57,148 nt of DNA from Brevundimonas sp. GTDB lineage: Bacteria; Pseudomonadota; Alphaproteobacteria; Caulobacterales; Caulobacteraceae. Both the position numbers and the translations under genes were made by a program. Location of the stretch: the NCBI RefSeq assembly GCF_013912005.1, contig NZ_JACESB010000016.1:1-57148 (forward strand). The letters run 5' to 3'. Positions 8,389 through 17,183 of the stretch are shown here, one piece after another; the stretch's first letter is position 1; every line of letters begins with the position of its first letter. The notes under the pieces are model-generated. The model was not told where the DNA came from. It made no database searches and saw nothing but the letters and a program-made list of their open reading frames with translations.

Positions 8389-8414
8389 AAGGAAACCCGC
8401 TCGCCGTCCGTCCT
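8389..8414 (+). promoter_or_regulatory. Probable FecI-dependent promoter element of the receptor gene
   Basis: A 26-base element (AAGGAAA near its start, CGTCCT at its end) lies 50 bases before the receptor ATG. It matches 13188-13213 upstream of the fecI-like gene at 22 of 26 positions. GGAAA and CGTCC fit ECF -35/-10 boxes, although only 13 bases separate them, less than the 16-17 usual for this class. Confidence 0.65.
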
Positions 8415-8464
8415 AACGCCGAGGGGATCAATCAAGGTCCCGGGCCCTTGGGGGGGATGCTGTA

Positions 8465-11400
8465 ATGTCGACCACCGGTTCGCTTTGTGTGCGTGGCGCC
8501 CTGTTCGCCTCGGCCGCCTCTGTCGCAGTTCTCGCGGCCGACGCCGCGTGGGCGCAGGCGCGGACCTTCAATGTTCCGGCCCAGCCCGCGCGCAGCGGGG
8601 TGGCCGCCTTCGCCCGACAGGCCGATGTGCAACTGCTGATCTCGGCCGCGGACGCCGAAGGCCGCCAGACCAACGCCGTCGTCGGGGCCTACACGGTCAG
8701 GGCCGGACTGACAGCGCTTCTGCAGGGGACGGGCCTGACCGCGCGCAGCTCGGGCGACAACGCCTATGTGATCGTCCCTTTCGACGACGCAGGGGTCCAG
8801 GGCGTCGCCTCGGTCCTGCCCGAGATCCTGGTGGAGAGCCCCGGCTGGACCCTGAACACCAGCATCCGCCACACCGAGGATGACGCCCAGCCGTACCAGA
8901 TCTTCACCCAGGAGGATCTGCGCCGGTCCGGGGCCTCCAGTCTCGAGCAGTTCTTCCGCGACAACCTCGGCGCCAACGTCTCGCCGGTGAGCAGCGACCA
9001 GACCGACCAGACCCGCGGGCGCAACCAGATCCGCCTGCGCGGCCTGGGCGTCAACGAGACGCTGATCCTCGTCGACGGCCGCCGGCTCGCCAGCGTCAAC
9101 ACGGGCGCCGGCTTCCTCGAGCAACCGACGATCGTCGGCATCCCCATGGCCCAGATCGAGCGCATCGAGGTGCTGCCGTCCTCGGCCTCCTCGGTCTACG
9201 GCGGCGGCGCGACGGGCGGGGTCATCAACATCATCATGAAGCGCGACTACCGGGGGGCGGAGACCACCGCGACCTACGCCGACGTCGCCGACGGGGACGC
9301 GCCCGACTACCGCTTCGACTTTTCCGGCGGCCTCAACCTGGAGGACGGGCGCACCAACATCTCGGTCTCGGCCAGCTACCGGGACGCTGCGCCCCTGCTC
9401 GCCGCGGACCGCGACTTCGCCGGACGCGGCTACCGACACATGGTCGAGGCCGGCGGACCGTACTTCGACCAGAACCTCGTGCTCGGCGCCACGCCCAACA
9501 TCCGCAGCCAGTCGGGCGCGATCCTGACCCTGGATCCGGCGTTCGGCGGCGGTTCTCTCGGCTCCAACCACACCTTCGCCCCCTACGGCTACCGCGGCCT
9601 GGCGGCTGACGGGGCGGCCCCGCTGATCGCCAACGCCGGGCGGTACAACCTCGACCTCGCGCCGAACGCCCAGGGCGAGGGCCAGACCCTGACCCAAGGC
9701 CAGGAGTCGCTCAGCGGATCGCTCGCCCTGCGGCGGGAGATGACCTCCTGGCTGCGCCTGTACGGGGAGGTGCAGGCCCAGGAGACCCGCAGCACCAGCA
9801 ACTTCGTGCGGGCGCCCAGCTCCATCACCCTGGCCGCGAACGCCCCGAACAACCCCTTCCAGCAGGCGATCGTGGTGGCCGTGCCCCACGTCGGCGCCGA
9901 CGGGCGCGGGGAGTCGAAGAGCGAGACCCGACGCTACCTGGCCGGCGCGGTGCTGCAGCTGCCGTTCCACTGGCAGGGCAACCTCGACTACACCTACAAC
10001 TGGAACCGGTTCACCGACCGCATCGCGGCCCCGCCGATCGACCTCCCGACCCTCACCGGGTTCAGCAGCGGCGCGGTCGACGTTATCCGCGACCCCGCCG
10101 TCCTTCCGCTGTCCTACGGCTTCCTGGACTTCGGCACGCTGCGCAACCCCGCCGAGTCGACCACCGAGGCCTACGCCATGCGCTTCGCCGGTCCCCTGCC
10201 GATTTCCCTGCCGGGCGGCCGGCCCTCGCTCAACGTCCTGCTCGAGCGGACCGAGCAGTGGGTGGGGGAGTCCCAGCTGATCCAGAACACCGCCACCTCC
10301 TCGACGGTCCTGTTCACCCCGGAGCGGTGGCAGGACACCAACAGCGCCTATGCCGAGATCTGGGCGCCGCTGATCGGCCCGGACAACCGGATCCCCTTCG
10401 TCCACGAACTCGGCTTCGGCGTCTCGGCCCGCTACGACGAGTATGAAAGCCGGGGCGCCCGCAGCGGCATCACCTGTCTCAGCGTGCCGCGGCCCCTGAC
10501 CGAGGCGGAAAGGACGGCCGCCTGTCCGCCCGGCGGCGTCGCCCCGGTCTACCAGGAGTCGACGAGCTCGCGCACGGATCCGACCTACAGCGCCAAATGG
10601 GCCCCCTTCGAGGATCTGGCGTTCCGGGCCTCCTACGGCACCGGCTACCTGCCGCCTTATCTGCACCAGCTGATCAAGGAGCCGACCCCGCTGCACATCG
10701 TCAATGTGCGCGACCCGGAGCGGGGCGGCGAGCCGGTCGGCACGCCGCTCTTCCCGGGCTTCAACCTGCTGCAGGGGCCGGGCAATTTCCTGGGCGGCAA
10801 CCCGGACGTGCTGCCCGAACGATCGGAGACCTTCTCGGCCGGCGCCATCTTCACGCCGCGCTGGATCCCGGATCTGCGCATCTCGGTCGACTGGACCCGG
10901 ATCGAGAAGCGGGACAACTACTTCGATCCCCGCACCCTGCTGAACCCTTCGGGCGCGGACTCCGAGGGACAGGCCCTGTTCGAGGCCTTCCTGCGGGCCC
11001 ATCCGGAGCGGTTCGTTCGCGGCCCGGCGAGCGGCGGCTTCGAGGTCGGGCCCATCATCGCCGCCGACATGTCGATCGCCAACCTCGCCGGGAGCAATGT
11101 CGAGGCCTGGGACGTCTCGGTCGAGTACAGCCACGACCTCTGGGGCGGTCGCCTCGATCTGAAGGCGGAGGCGACCCACCTGGCGGAGCTGTCGGTCCAG
11201 CTGTCGGAGGACACCTCGCTCACCGACTGGGCGGGGGTCGTCACCGGCATCTTCGCCGGCGGCTTCGGCTCGACCGGCGGACTGACCTGGAAGGGCAACT
11301 CCACGGTCGCCTGGACCAACGACACCTGGTCGGTCGGCTGGCGCACCCGGTTCTTCAACGACTACTATCTGCGCCAGGATCGGACGGTGAATCCCAACCA

Positions 11401-11605
11401 GGGGGCCGCGCGCATCCCCAGCCAGATCTACCACGATCTCTTCGCCAGCTGGGAGGTGCGGCCGGACGTGGACCTGCGGGCCGGCGTGAACAACCTGCTG
11501 AACGCCGAGCCGCCGGTGGACGTGTCGATCAACTCCACCTTCTACAGCCGCTTCGGCGACCCGAGGCTGCGCAACTTCTATCTGGCGCTCACCAAGCGCT
11601 TCTGA
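8465..11605 (+). CDS. TonB-dependent outer-membrane receptor with N-terminal STN signalling domain
   Basis: 1046 residues: a signal peptide cleaved after about residue 30 (AAWA), an STN domain at about 33-87 (FNVPAQPARSGVAAFARQA), a plug at about 130-255 (NQIRLRGLGVNETLILVDGRR, SSASSVYGGGATGGVINII) and a 22-strand barrel ending in phenylalanine. The STN domain marks FecA-type transducers that pass ligand occupancy to a FecR-like regulator, encoded convergently just downstream. The substrate is not evident; iron chelates, peptides or iron proteins are possible. A strong G-rich Shine-Dalgarno precedes the ATG. A secreted M16 protease next door suggests the cargo may be proteinaceous. Confidence 0.92.
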   Translation: MSTTGSLCVRGALFASAASVAVLAADAAWAQARTFNVPAQPARSGVAAFARQADVQLLISAADAEGRQTNAVVGAYTVRAGLTALLQGTGLTARSSGDNAYVIVPFDDAGVQGVASVLPEILVESPGWTLNTSIRHTEDDAQPYQIFTQEDLRRSGASSLEQFFRDNLGANVSPVSSDQTDQTRGRNQIRLRGLGVNETLILVDGRRLASVNTGAGFLEQPTIVGIPMAQIERIEVLPSSASSVYGGGATGGVINIIMKRDYRGAETTATYADVADGDAPDYRFDFSGGLNLEDGRTNISVSASYRDAAPLLAADRDFAGRGYRHMVEAGGPYFDQNLVLGATPNIRSQSGAILTLDPAFGGGSLGSNHTFAPYGYRGLAADGAAPLIANAGRYNLDLAPNAQGEGQTLTQGQESLSGSLALRREMTSWLRLYGEVQAQETRSTSNFVRAPSSITLAANAPNNPFQQAIVVAVPHVGADGRGESKSETRRYLAGAVLQLPFHWQGNLDYTYNWNRFTDRIAAPPIDLPTLTGFSSGAVDVIRDPAVLPLSYGFLDFGTLRNPAESTTEAYAMRFAGPLPISLPGGRPSLNVLLERTEQWVGESQLIQNTATSSTVLFTPERWQDTNSAYAEIWAPLIGPDNRIPFVHELGFGVSARYDEYESRGARSGITCLSVPRPLTEAERTAACPPGGVAPVYQESTSSRTDPTYSAKWAPFEDLAFRASYGTGYLPPYLHQLIKEPTPLHIVNVRDPERGGEPVGTPLFPGFNLLQGPGNFLGGNPDVLPERSETFSAGAIFTPRWIPDLRISVDWTRIEKRDNYFDPRTLLNPSGADSEGQALFEAFLRAHPERFVRGPASGGFEVGPIIAADMSIANLAGSNVEAWDVSVEYSHDLWGGRLDLKAEATHLAELSVQLSEDTSLTDWAGVVTGIFAGGFGSTGGLTWKGNSTVAWTNDTWSVGWRTRFFNDYYLRQDRTVNPNQGAARIPSQIYHDLFASWEVRPDVDLRAGVNNLLNAEPPVDVSINSTFYSRFGDPRLRNFYLALTKRF

Positions 11606-11611
11606 ACCGGA

Positions 11612-11642
11612 GCCGGACGGCGCGAGGGTCGCGCCGTCCGGC
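11612..11642. terminator. Bidirectional hairpin between convergent receptor and fecR-like genes
   Basis: A perfect 14-bp GC-rich stem with a GGG loop sits in the 51-base gap between two converging genes. No T-run follows on either strand, so it is a terminator by position and strength only. Confidence 0.65.
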
Positions 11643-11656
11643 CGGAACCGCCGGCT

Positions 11657-12595
11657 TCAGCCGGGCGGATCGCCGATGCGGATCGCCGCCTCGTCCGCGG
11701 CGACCGGCGCCGAGAGGCTGAGGCCGACGCTGGCGGCGAAGCTCTCCGGATCGTCCAGCCGGAACACCCCGTAGAGGCGCTCGTCCGCCAGGGCGGGGTC
11801 CGCGATCACGACCGGGCGCGCGTTGTAGCGGTTGAACTCGGCGGCGGCCTCGGCGAGCGTCTCCCCGGCCAGGTCGATGCGGCCGGCGCGCCAGGCCAGT
11901 TCACGGTCGATGGCCGCCGGCTCCACCCGGGGCGTCGCCGGTCCCGCCCGCTCGTCGACGATGGAGACGGCCCCGGCCGCGAGCGCGACCGGCGCCCGCG
12001 CGGCGCCCTCCACCCAGGTGCGGACGACGCCCTCGGTCACGCGGACCTCGGCCCCGCCTTCCAGCCGGCGCACGGAGAAGGCGGTGCCCACCGCCTCCAC
12101 GCGCACCCGGCCGATCTCGACGCGGAACGGGCGGGCCGCGTCCTTCGCCACCTGGAACCAGGCTTCGCCGCGGTCCAGGCGGACGCGGCGGACGCGTTCG
12201 CCCATCTCCACCTCAAGGCGGCTGGCGGTGTTGATCGAGGCGCTGGAGCCGTCGGAGAGCGGCACCCGGCGAACCTCGCCGACCTCTGTGACGTAGCTGT
12301 CGGGCCGTTCGAGCAGCAGCACCCCGACCAGAACGACCGCGGCCGCCGTCGCCGCCGCCGCCGCGAGGACCCGCCCGAAGGGCGCGCGGCGGGGCGCCGG
12401 CTCGAGCAGCCGCGCCCGGTCGGTCATGCTCCAGACCGCCTCCGCCTGGAGCAGGGCGCCGGCGCGGCGGCTGTCGCCCGCCAGCCAGGCCTTCAGGTCC
12501 GCTTCCACGTCGGGGGAGCGGCCTTCCCGGTCGATCCGCATCACCCAGCGGGCGGCGTCGGACTCGATCTCACTGGCGCTTTGTCGCACGTTCAT
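11657..12595 (-). CDS. FecR-family anti-sigma / sigma regulator
   Basis: 312 residues with an N-terminal DUF4880-type cytoplasmic region (ARWVMRIDREGRSPDVEADLKAWLAGDSRRAGAL), one transmembrane helix at about 76-94 and a periplasmic FecR domain (EVGEVRRVPLSDGSSASINTASRLEV, RPFRVEIGRVRVEAVGTAFSVRR). The C-terminal LYGVFRLDDPESFAASV resembles the DUF4974/STN-interacting part. It should receive the signal from the receptor's STN domain and control the FecI-like sigma factor. Its start overlaps the end of the sigma gene by 26 bases, as usual for such pairs. Confidence 0.9.
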   Translation of the reverse strand: MNVRQSASEIESDAARWVMRIDREGRSPDVEADLKAWLAGDSRRAGALLQAEAVWSMTDRARLLEPAPRRAPFGRVLAAAAATAAAVVLVGVLLLERPDSYVTEVGEVRRVPLSDGSSASINTASRLEVEMGERVRRVRLDRGEAWFQVAKDAARPFRVEIGRVRVEAVGTAFSVRRLEGGAEVRVTEGVVRTWVEGAARAPVALAAGAVSIVDERAGPATPRVEPAAIDRELAWRAGRIDLAGETLAEAAAEFNRYNARPVVIADPALADERLYGVFRLDDPESFAASVGLSLSAPVAADEAAIRIGDPPG

Positions 12596-13148
12596 CTCGC
12601 ACCCTGCTTCGGTATTCGGGATCGACCGTCTCCTCCCGCATCGCCCTGAGGATCAGCCGGATCCCCTTGGCGCCTTCATTCTCGACCACGCTCTCGCTGA
12701 CCCCGAGGCGTTCGGCCACCTCCTTCTGCGACAGGCCCTCAACCTTGCGGAGGGTGAAGACCTTGCGACATCGTTCCGGCAGTCCCTCGATGAGCTCACC
12801 CACCCGGGCGAGTTCGCGCCGGGCCCCGGCGATCCGTTCCGGCGTCGGCGTCTCGTCATAGACGGACGGGACGTCCAGTTCCGTCGCCGCCTCGATGCGG
12901 ACCACCCGGCTGCGGCGAATCTGGTCGACCAGCAGGTTGCGGACGATCTGGAAGAAGAAGGTGTCCGGCCGCGCGATGTGGTCGAAGCGGTCCAGCGCCG
13001 CAAGGCGGGCGTAGGCCTCCTGGATCAGGTCGTCGATGTCCTCCGGCGATTGCAGCCGTTGTCTCAACCAGCCCCGAACCCTGCCTTCGTGCGGCATCAC
13101 CGAGGTCGCCACCCAGGTGACGAGCCGTTGTCGAGCGTCTTCGCGCAT
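12570..13148 (-). CDS. FecI-like ECF sigma factor
   Basis: 192 residues from the ATG at 13148. Region 2 contains DDLIQEAYARLAALDRFDHIARPDTFFFQIVRNLLVDQIRR and region 4 contains LPERCRKVFTLRKVEGLSQKEVAERLGVSESVVENEGAKGIRLI, typical of iron-starvation/FecI-type factors. An ATG at 13172 is in frame, but the shared promoter element at 13188-13213 would then lie only 15 bases away, so 13148 is preferred; a GGGGCGG lies just before it. It should transcribe the receptor gene and its own gene through the duplicated element. Confidence 0.9.
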   Translation of the reverse strand: MREDARQRLVTWVATSVMPHEGRVRGWLRQRLQSPEDIDDLIQEAYARLAALDRFDHIARPDTFFFQIVRNLLVDQIRRSRVVRIEAATELDVPSVYDETPTPERIAGARRELARVGELIEGLPERCRKVFTLRKVEGLSQKEVAERLGVSESVVENEGAKGIRLILRAMREETVDPEYRSRVRDERATKRQ

Positions 13149-13187
13149 ATGTCCGCCCCGGCGAAACCTCATGCTGTATTCAACACA

Positions 13188-13213
13188 AGGACGAACGGCG
13201 GCCGGATTTCCTT
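13188..13213 (-). promoter_or_regulatory. Probable autoregulatory promoter element of the fecI-like gene
   Basis: Minus-strand copy of the 26-base element at 8389-8414, with 22 of 26 bases shared, including GGAAA, CGCCGT and CGTCCT. It lies 39 bases upstream of the preferred sigma-factor start. Confidence 0.65.
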
Positions 13214-13357
13214 GGGCTTCCAAACATTATTTTTGAGTAAGTTGCGCACCCCGATGTCTTCCGAAAAACCTCGCGATCCGGGAGCTCCCGCGGCGCTGCA
13301 TGTGCTGCGGCGCGCGGACGCGGACGAGCAATCCCGCTCACTGGGAAGATCATCAGA

Positions 13358-16216
13358 ATGCGCATCAAGAGTCGACAATTGCTGCTCGCGGCCGTCTCGG
13401 TCCTGGCCATCCACGCCGCCGCGCCCGCGGCCGCCCAGGCTCCGGTGGCGCCGTCGGACCCTTGGCCCCAGGCGACGAGCGACGTGCCGGCCGATCCGGC
13501 GGTGCGCTTCGGGGTGCTGGACAACGGGATGCGCTACGCGGTGATGCACGCCACCCGGCCGCCCGGCCAGGCGGCGCTGCGGCTGCGCATCGACGCCGGC
13601 TCGCTGATGGAGAACGACGACCAGCTGGGGCTGGCGCACTTCATGGAGCACATGGCCTTCAACGGCACGACCGGCATCCCCGAGACCGAGCTGGTCGCGA
13701 TCCTTGAGCGGCTCGGGCTGGCCTTCGGCGCCGACACCAACGCCTTCACCAGCTTCGACCAGACCGCCTATGTGCTGCAGCTGCCGCGCTCGAGCGACGA
13801 GACCGTCGACACCGCCCTGCACATCCTTCGCCAGCAGGTGTCCGAGGCCCTGATGGACCCGGAGGACATCGACGCCGAACGCGGCGTGATCCAGGGCGAG
13901 GAGCGGCTTCGCAACACGCCGCAGTTCCGCGCCAGTCGCGAGCAGCTCGAGTTCCTGGCCCCCGGCCAGAAGATCACCCGCCGCATGCCGATCGGCGACC
14001 TGGAGATCATCCGCACCGCGCCGCGCGAGCGGTTCGTCGAGTTCTACCGGAGCTACTACCGCCCGGAGCGCGCCACCCTGATCGCCGTGGGGGACTTCGA
14101 CGTCGACGCCATGGAGCGCAAGATCCGCGACGCCTTCGCCGACTGGCGCGGGGTCGGTCCGGCCGGGCCGGAGCCCGACCTGGGCGAGGTCCTGCCGCGG
14201 ACTCCGGCGACCCGGCTGATCGTCGGGACCGGCCTGCCGCACAGTGTCAGCCTGGCGTGGTCGTCCGAACCGGACCTCGACCCCGACACCGTCGCCGAGC
14301 GCCGCGAGAACCTGATCCGGGCGCTGGGCTTTGCGGTCCTCAACCGGCGTCTCGGAGAGCTGTCGCGCGCCGACGACCCGCCGATCGTCACCGGCTCGGT
14401 GACCGCCGACAACCTGCTGGACAGCATCCACATCACCACCGTGTCGGCCACCTTCCTGCCGGGGGACTGGGAGCGGGCGCTGCAGACCGTGGACCAGGAG
14501 CGCCGTCGCCTGGTCGAGTACGGGGTCTCGCCGGCGGAGCTGCAGCGGGAGATCGACACCTGGCGCACGGCGCTGGAGAACCGGGTCGAGTCGGCCGCGA
14601 CCCGCCAGACGACGGATCTCGCCAACGGCCTGCTGGGCGCGGTCAACGGCGACACCGTCTTCACCGCTCCCGGGACCGACCTGGAGCTGTTCGAGGCCGC
14701 CGTCGCCGGCCTCACCGCGGAGGCGGTCAACGCGGCGATCCGCGCCGCCTTCGAGGGCGACGGCCCGCTGACGCTGATGACCGCGCCGGAGCCGGTCGAG
14801 GGCGGCGAGGCGCGCATCGCGGCGGTCCTCGAGGCGTCCATGCGCACCCCGGTCGCGGCGCCGACGCCGCTGGTGAAGATGGACTGGCCCTACACCGACT
14901 TCGGGCCGGCCGGCGCGGTCGCGGAGCGCCGCGAGATTCCCGAGCTGGGCGCGACCGTGGTCCGCTTCGCCAACGGGGTCGAGCTGACGGTCAAGTCGAC
15001 CGACTTCGAGGAGGAGGCCATCCAGGTGATGGTCGCGACCGGCCTCGGCGAGCGGGCCTTCTCGCCGGATCGGGAAGACCCGCGCCAGTCGATGATCGGC
15101 ACCCTGCGGGCCGGCGGTCTCGGACAGATGACCAGCGACGAGATCAGCTACGCCCTGACCGGCCGATCGGTCGGCGCCGGGCTCAGCACGGCCGAGGACC
15201 GTTTCGTCATGAACGGCGGCACCCGTCCCGAGGACCTCCAGCTGCAGATGCAGCTGATGGCCGCCTACTTCACCGATCCGGCCTTCCGCAGCGGTCCGTT
15301 CGACCGGATGAAGGCCAACTACCCCGCCGCCCTGGCCCTGAGCCGCGCCACGCCGGCCGGCGTGTTCGGCATGGAGGGCGGTCCCCTGCTCGCCGGCGGG
15401 GACCGGCGCAAGGCCCCGCCGCCGCCCGAGCTGGTCGAGGCCTGGACGATCGAGCCGTATCGCGACGAGCTCCGGCGGCTGCTGTCGGAGGGCCCGGTGC
15501 GCATCACCATGGTCGGGGACGTGACCGTCGACCAGGCGATCGCCGCCACCGCCGCCACCTTCGGCGCCCTGCCGCCGCGGGGGCCGGCGGGCGCCCCGGC
15601 GCCGGGAGCCGGCGAGCGGCGCTTCCCGGATCCGACCGCCGAGCCGGTGCGCCTGCACCATGAGGGCCTGCCGGAGCAGGGACTCGGGGTGGTGGCCTGG
15701 CCGACCACCGACGTCATCGGCGACCGGACGGAGGCGCGGCAGATCGCGGTGCTTTCCGAAGTGGTCAAGCTGCGCGCCCTGGCGGAGATCCGCGAGCGCC
15801 AGGCCCTGGCCTATTCGCCGGGGGTGGGCTCGACCTTCTCGGACACCTACCCCGACTACGGCTACCTGTCGGTGCAGGCGGCCACCACCCCCGGGAACCT
15901 GCCCGCCTTCTTCGAGACCGTCGACGCCATCGCCGCGGACCTGCGCGAGAACCTGATCTCCGATGACGAACTGACGCGGGCCCGGGCGCCGATGATCGAG
16001 TCCACCCGGCGCAGCATGAACGCAAACTACTGGTGGCTGAGCCAGCTGGCGGATGTGGCGATCAAGCCGGAAGCCGTCCAGGAGACCCTCGACACCATCC
16101 CCGATCTCGAATCCGTCACGCCCGGGCGGATCCGCGAACTGGCCCGCCGCTACCTGCGCCCGGAAACGGCGTGGCGGGCGACCGTCACCCCCAAGGCCGA
16201 AGGCCCCTCGGCCTGA
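13358..16216 (+). CDS. Secreted M16 zinc metalloprotease (PqqL/FusC-like)
   Basis: 952 residues with a signal peptide (MRIKSRQLLLAAVSVLAIHA). The inverted zinc motif HFMEH is at residues 94-98, and the downstream acidic ligand is probably the GEE at about 181-182. The C-terminal half is the inactive M16 repeat, giving the two-clam-shell length of PqqL and FusC (about 930 residues). Those relatives degrade proteins brought into the periplasm by a partner TonB receptor. Here the gene is divergent from the fecI-like gene and close to the receptor. No copy of the 26-base promoter element was found in front of it, so its control may differ. Confidence 0.9.
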   Translation: MRIKSRQLLLAAVSVLAIHAAAPAAAQAPVAPSDPWPQATSDVPADPAVRFGVLDNGMRYAVMHATRPPGQAALRLRIDAGSLMENDDQLGLAHFMEHMAFNGTTGIPETELVAILERLGLAFGADTNAFTSFDQTAYVLQLPRSSDETVDTALHILRQQVSEALMDPEDIDAERGVIQGEERLRNTPQFRASREQLEFLAPGQKITRRMPIGDLEIIRTAPRERFVEFYRSYYRPERATLIAVGDFDVDAMERKIRDAFADWRGVGPAGPEPDLGEVLPRTPATRLIVGTGLPHSVSLAWSSEPDLDPDTVAERRENLIRALGFAVLNRRLGELSRADDPPIVTGSVTADNLLDSIHITTVSATFLPGDWERALQTVDQERRRLVEYGVSPAELQREIDTWRTALENRVESAATRQTTDLANGLLGAVNGDTVFTAPGTDLELFEAAVAGLTAEAVNAAIRAAFEGDGPLTLMTAPEPVEGGEARIAAVLEASMRTPVAAPTPLVKMDWPYTDFGPAGAVAERREIPELGATVVRFANGVELTVKSTDFEEEAIQVMVATGLGERAFSPDREDPRQSMIGTLRAGGLGQMTSDEISYALTGRSVGAGLSTAEDRFVMNGGTRPEDLQLQMQLMAAYFTDPAFRSGPFDRMKANYPAALALSRATPAGVFGMEGGPLLAGGDRRKAPPPPELVEAWTIEPYRDELRRLLSEGPVRITMVGDVTVDQAIAATAATFGALPPRGPAGAPAPGAGERRFPDPTAEPVRLHHEGLPEQGLGVVAWPTTDVIGDRTEARQIAVLSEVVKLRALAEIRERQALAYSPGVGSTFSDTYPDYGYLSVQAATTPGNLPAFFETVDAIAADLRENLISDDELTRARAPMIESTRRSMNANYWWLSQLADVAIKPEAVQETLDTIPDLESVTPGRIRELARRYLRPETAWRATVTPKAEGPSA

Positions 16217-16222
16217 CGGGGC

Positions 16223-16255
16223 GGCGGCCCGGGCGTTCCTGCCGCCCGGGCCGCC
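16223..16255 (+). terminator. Hairpin terminator after the M16 protease gene
   Basis: A perfect 13-bp GC-rich stem (GGCGGCCCGGGCG) with a 7-base loop starts 7 bases after the stop codon. There is no T-run. Confidence 0.6.
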
Positions 16256-16308
16256 GGCCACGTCCCGCCCGCGTCCCCGCAGCCGGCCGCGCGGAGCAAG
16301 ACCCCCGA

Positions 16309-16322
16309 TTGATCCAGATCAC
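16309..16322 (+). promoter_or_regulatory. FNR/FixK-like box upstream of the ABC exporter operon
   Basis: TTGATCCAGATCAC matches the FNR/FixK consensus TTGAT-N4-ATCAA at nine of ten fixed positions. It lies 70 bases before the exporter start codon, a suitable distance for an activator site around -41. Confidence 0.6.
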
Positions 16323-16391
16323 GGCTCCGGCGTCACCCGCGTGCCAAGCCTGCCGTCGGCGACCCGGTTCACCGCCGCTTCGCCGTGAGAA

Positions 16392-17183
16392 ATGATCATC
16401 AACCGCTTCAGCCGACCGATGACCCGCAGCGACGCGATCCAGAGCGCTCCGGCCGCACCCGGGGTGGGCCCGGCGGAGCCCCGCCTCTGTTTCCGCGCCC
16501 GGGCCGTGACCAAGGTCTACAATCCGGGTCCGGCGGCGGTGCACGCCCTGCGCGGCGTCGATCTCGACCTGCCGGACGGCGAAATGGTTGTGGTGCTGGG
16601 CGCCTCCGGCAGCGGCAAGTCGACCTTCCTGAACATCCTCGGCGGGCTGGACACGCCCACCACCGGCGAGGTGCTCTTCCGCGGCGAGGACATCAGCCGG
16701 GCGAACCAGCGCCAGCTGACGGAATATCGCCGCCGGCACGTCGGCTTCGTCTTCCAGTTCTACAACCTGATGCCGAGCCTGACGGCGCGCGAGAACGTCG
16801 CCCTCGTCACCGAGATCGCCGAGGCCCCTCTGGGGCCGGAAGACGCCCTCGCCATGGTCGGCCTGGAGAACCGTCTGGATCATTTTCCCGCCCAGATGTC
16901 CGGCGGCGAGCAGCAGCGCGTGGCGATCGCGCGCGCCGTGGCCAAGCAACCCTCGGTCCTGCTCTGCGACGAACCGACGGGCGCGCTGGATTCCGCCACC
17001 GGCGTGCGGGTGCTGGAGGCGCTGAAGACCGTCAACGACAGTCTGGGCGCGACGACCCTGCTGATCACCCACAACGCCGCCATCGCCGCCATCGCCGACC
17101 GGGTGGTGGTGTTCGCCGACGGACGCGTGCGCGAGGTGCGCGAGAACGCCGACAAGCGGTCCCCGGGGGAGATTTCCTGGTGA
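16392..17183 (+). CDS. ABC transporter ATP-binding protein (MacB/LolD/DevA class)
   Basis: 263 residues with Walker [10 protein letters not shown] at about 70-78, a Q-loop ([12 protein letters not shown]), signature MSGGEQQR at about 169-176, Walker [12 protein letters not shown] and H-loop [20 protein letters not shown] is characteristic of the LolD/MacB/FtsE-like subfamily, which powers FtsX-type permeases by mechanotransmission rather than classic transport. The stop codon overlaps the GTG of the permease gene (GTGA). An FNR/FixK-like site lies upstream, so the exporter may be induced at low oxygen. Confidence 0.93.
   Translation: MIINRFSRPMTRSDAIQSAPAAPGVGPAEPRLCFRARAVTKVYNPGPAAVHALRGVDLDLPDGEMVVVLGASGSGKSTFLNILGGLDTPTTGEVLFRGEDISRANQRQLTEYRRRHVGFVFQFYNLMPSLTARENVALVTEIAEAPLGPEDALAMVGLENRLDHFPAQMSGGEQQRVAIARAVAKQPSVLLCDEPTGALDSATGVRVLEALKTVNDSLGATTLLITHNAAIAAIADRVVVFADGRVREVRENADKRSPGEISW

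Noticed and set aside
8432-11434. Open frame of about 1000 codons antisense to the TonB receptor
   Set aside because: High GC keeps antisense frames open; the composition is Arg/Gly/Asp-rich without domains, and the plus strand encodes a clear receptor.
8465-16216. Lasso-peptide gene cluster (these often have a TonB receptor with FecI/FecR)
   Set aside because: No precursor peptide, B/C maturation enzymes or isopeptidase are visible; the protease is an M16 metalloenzyme.
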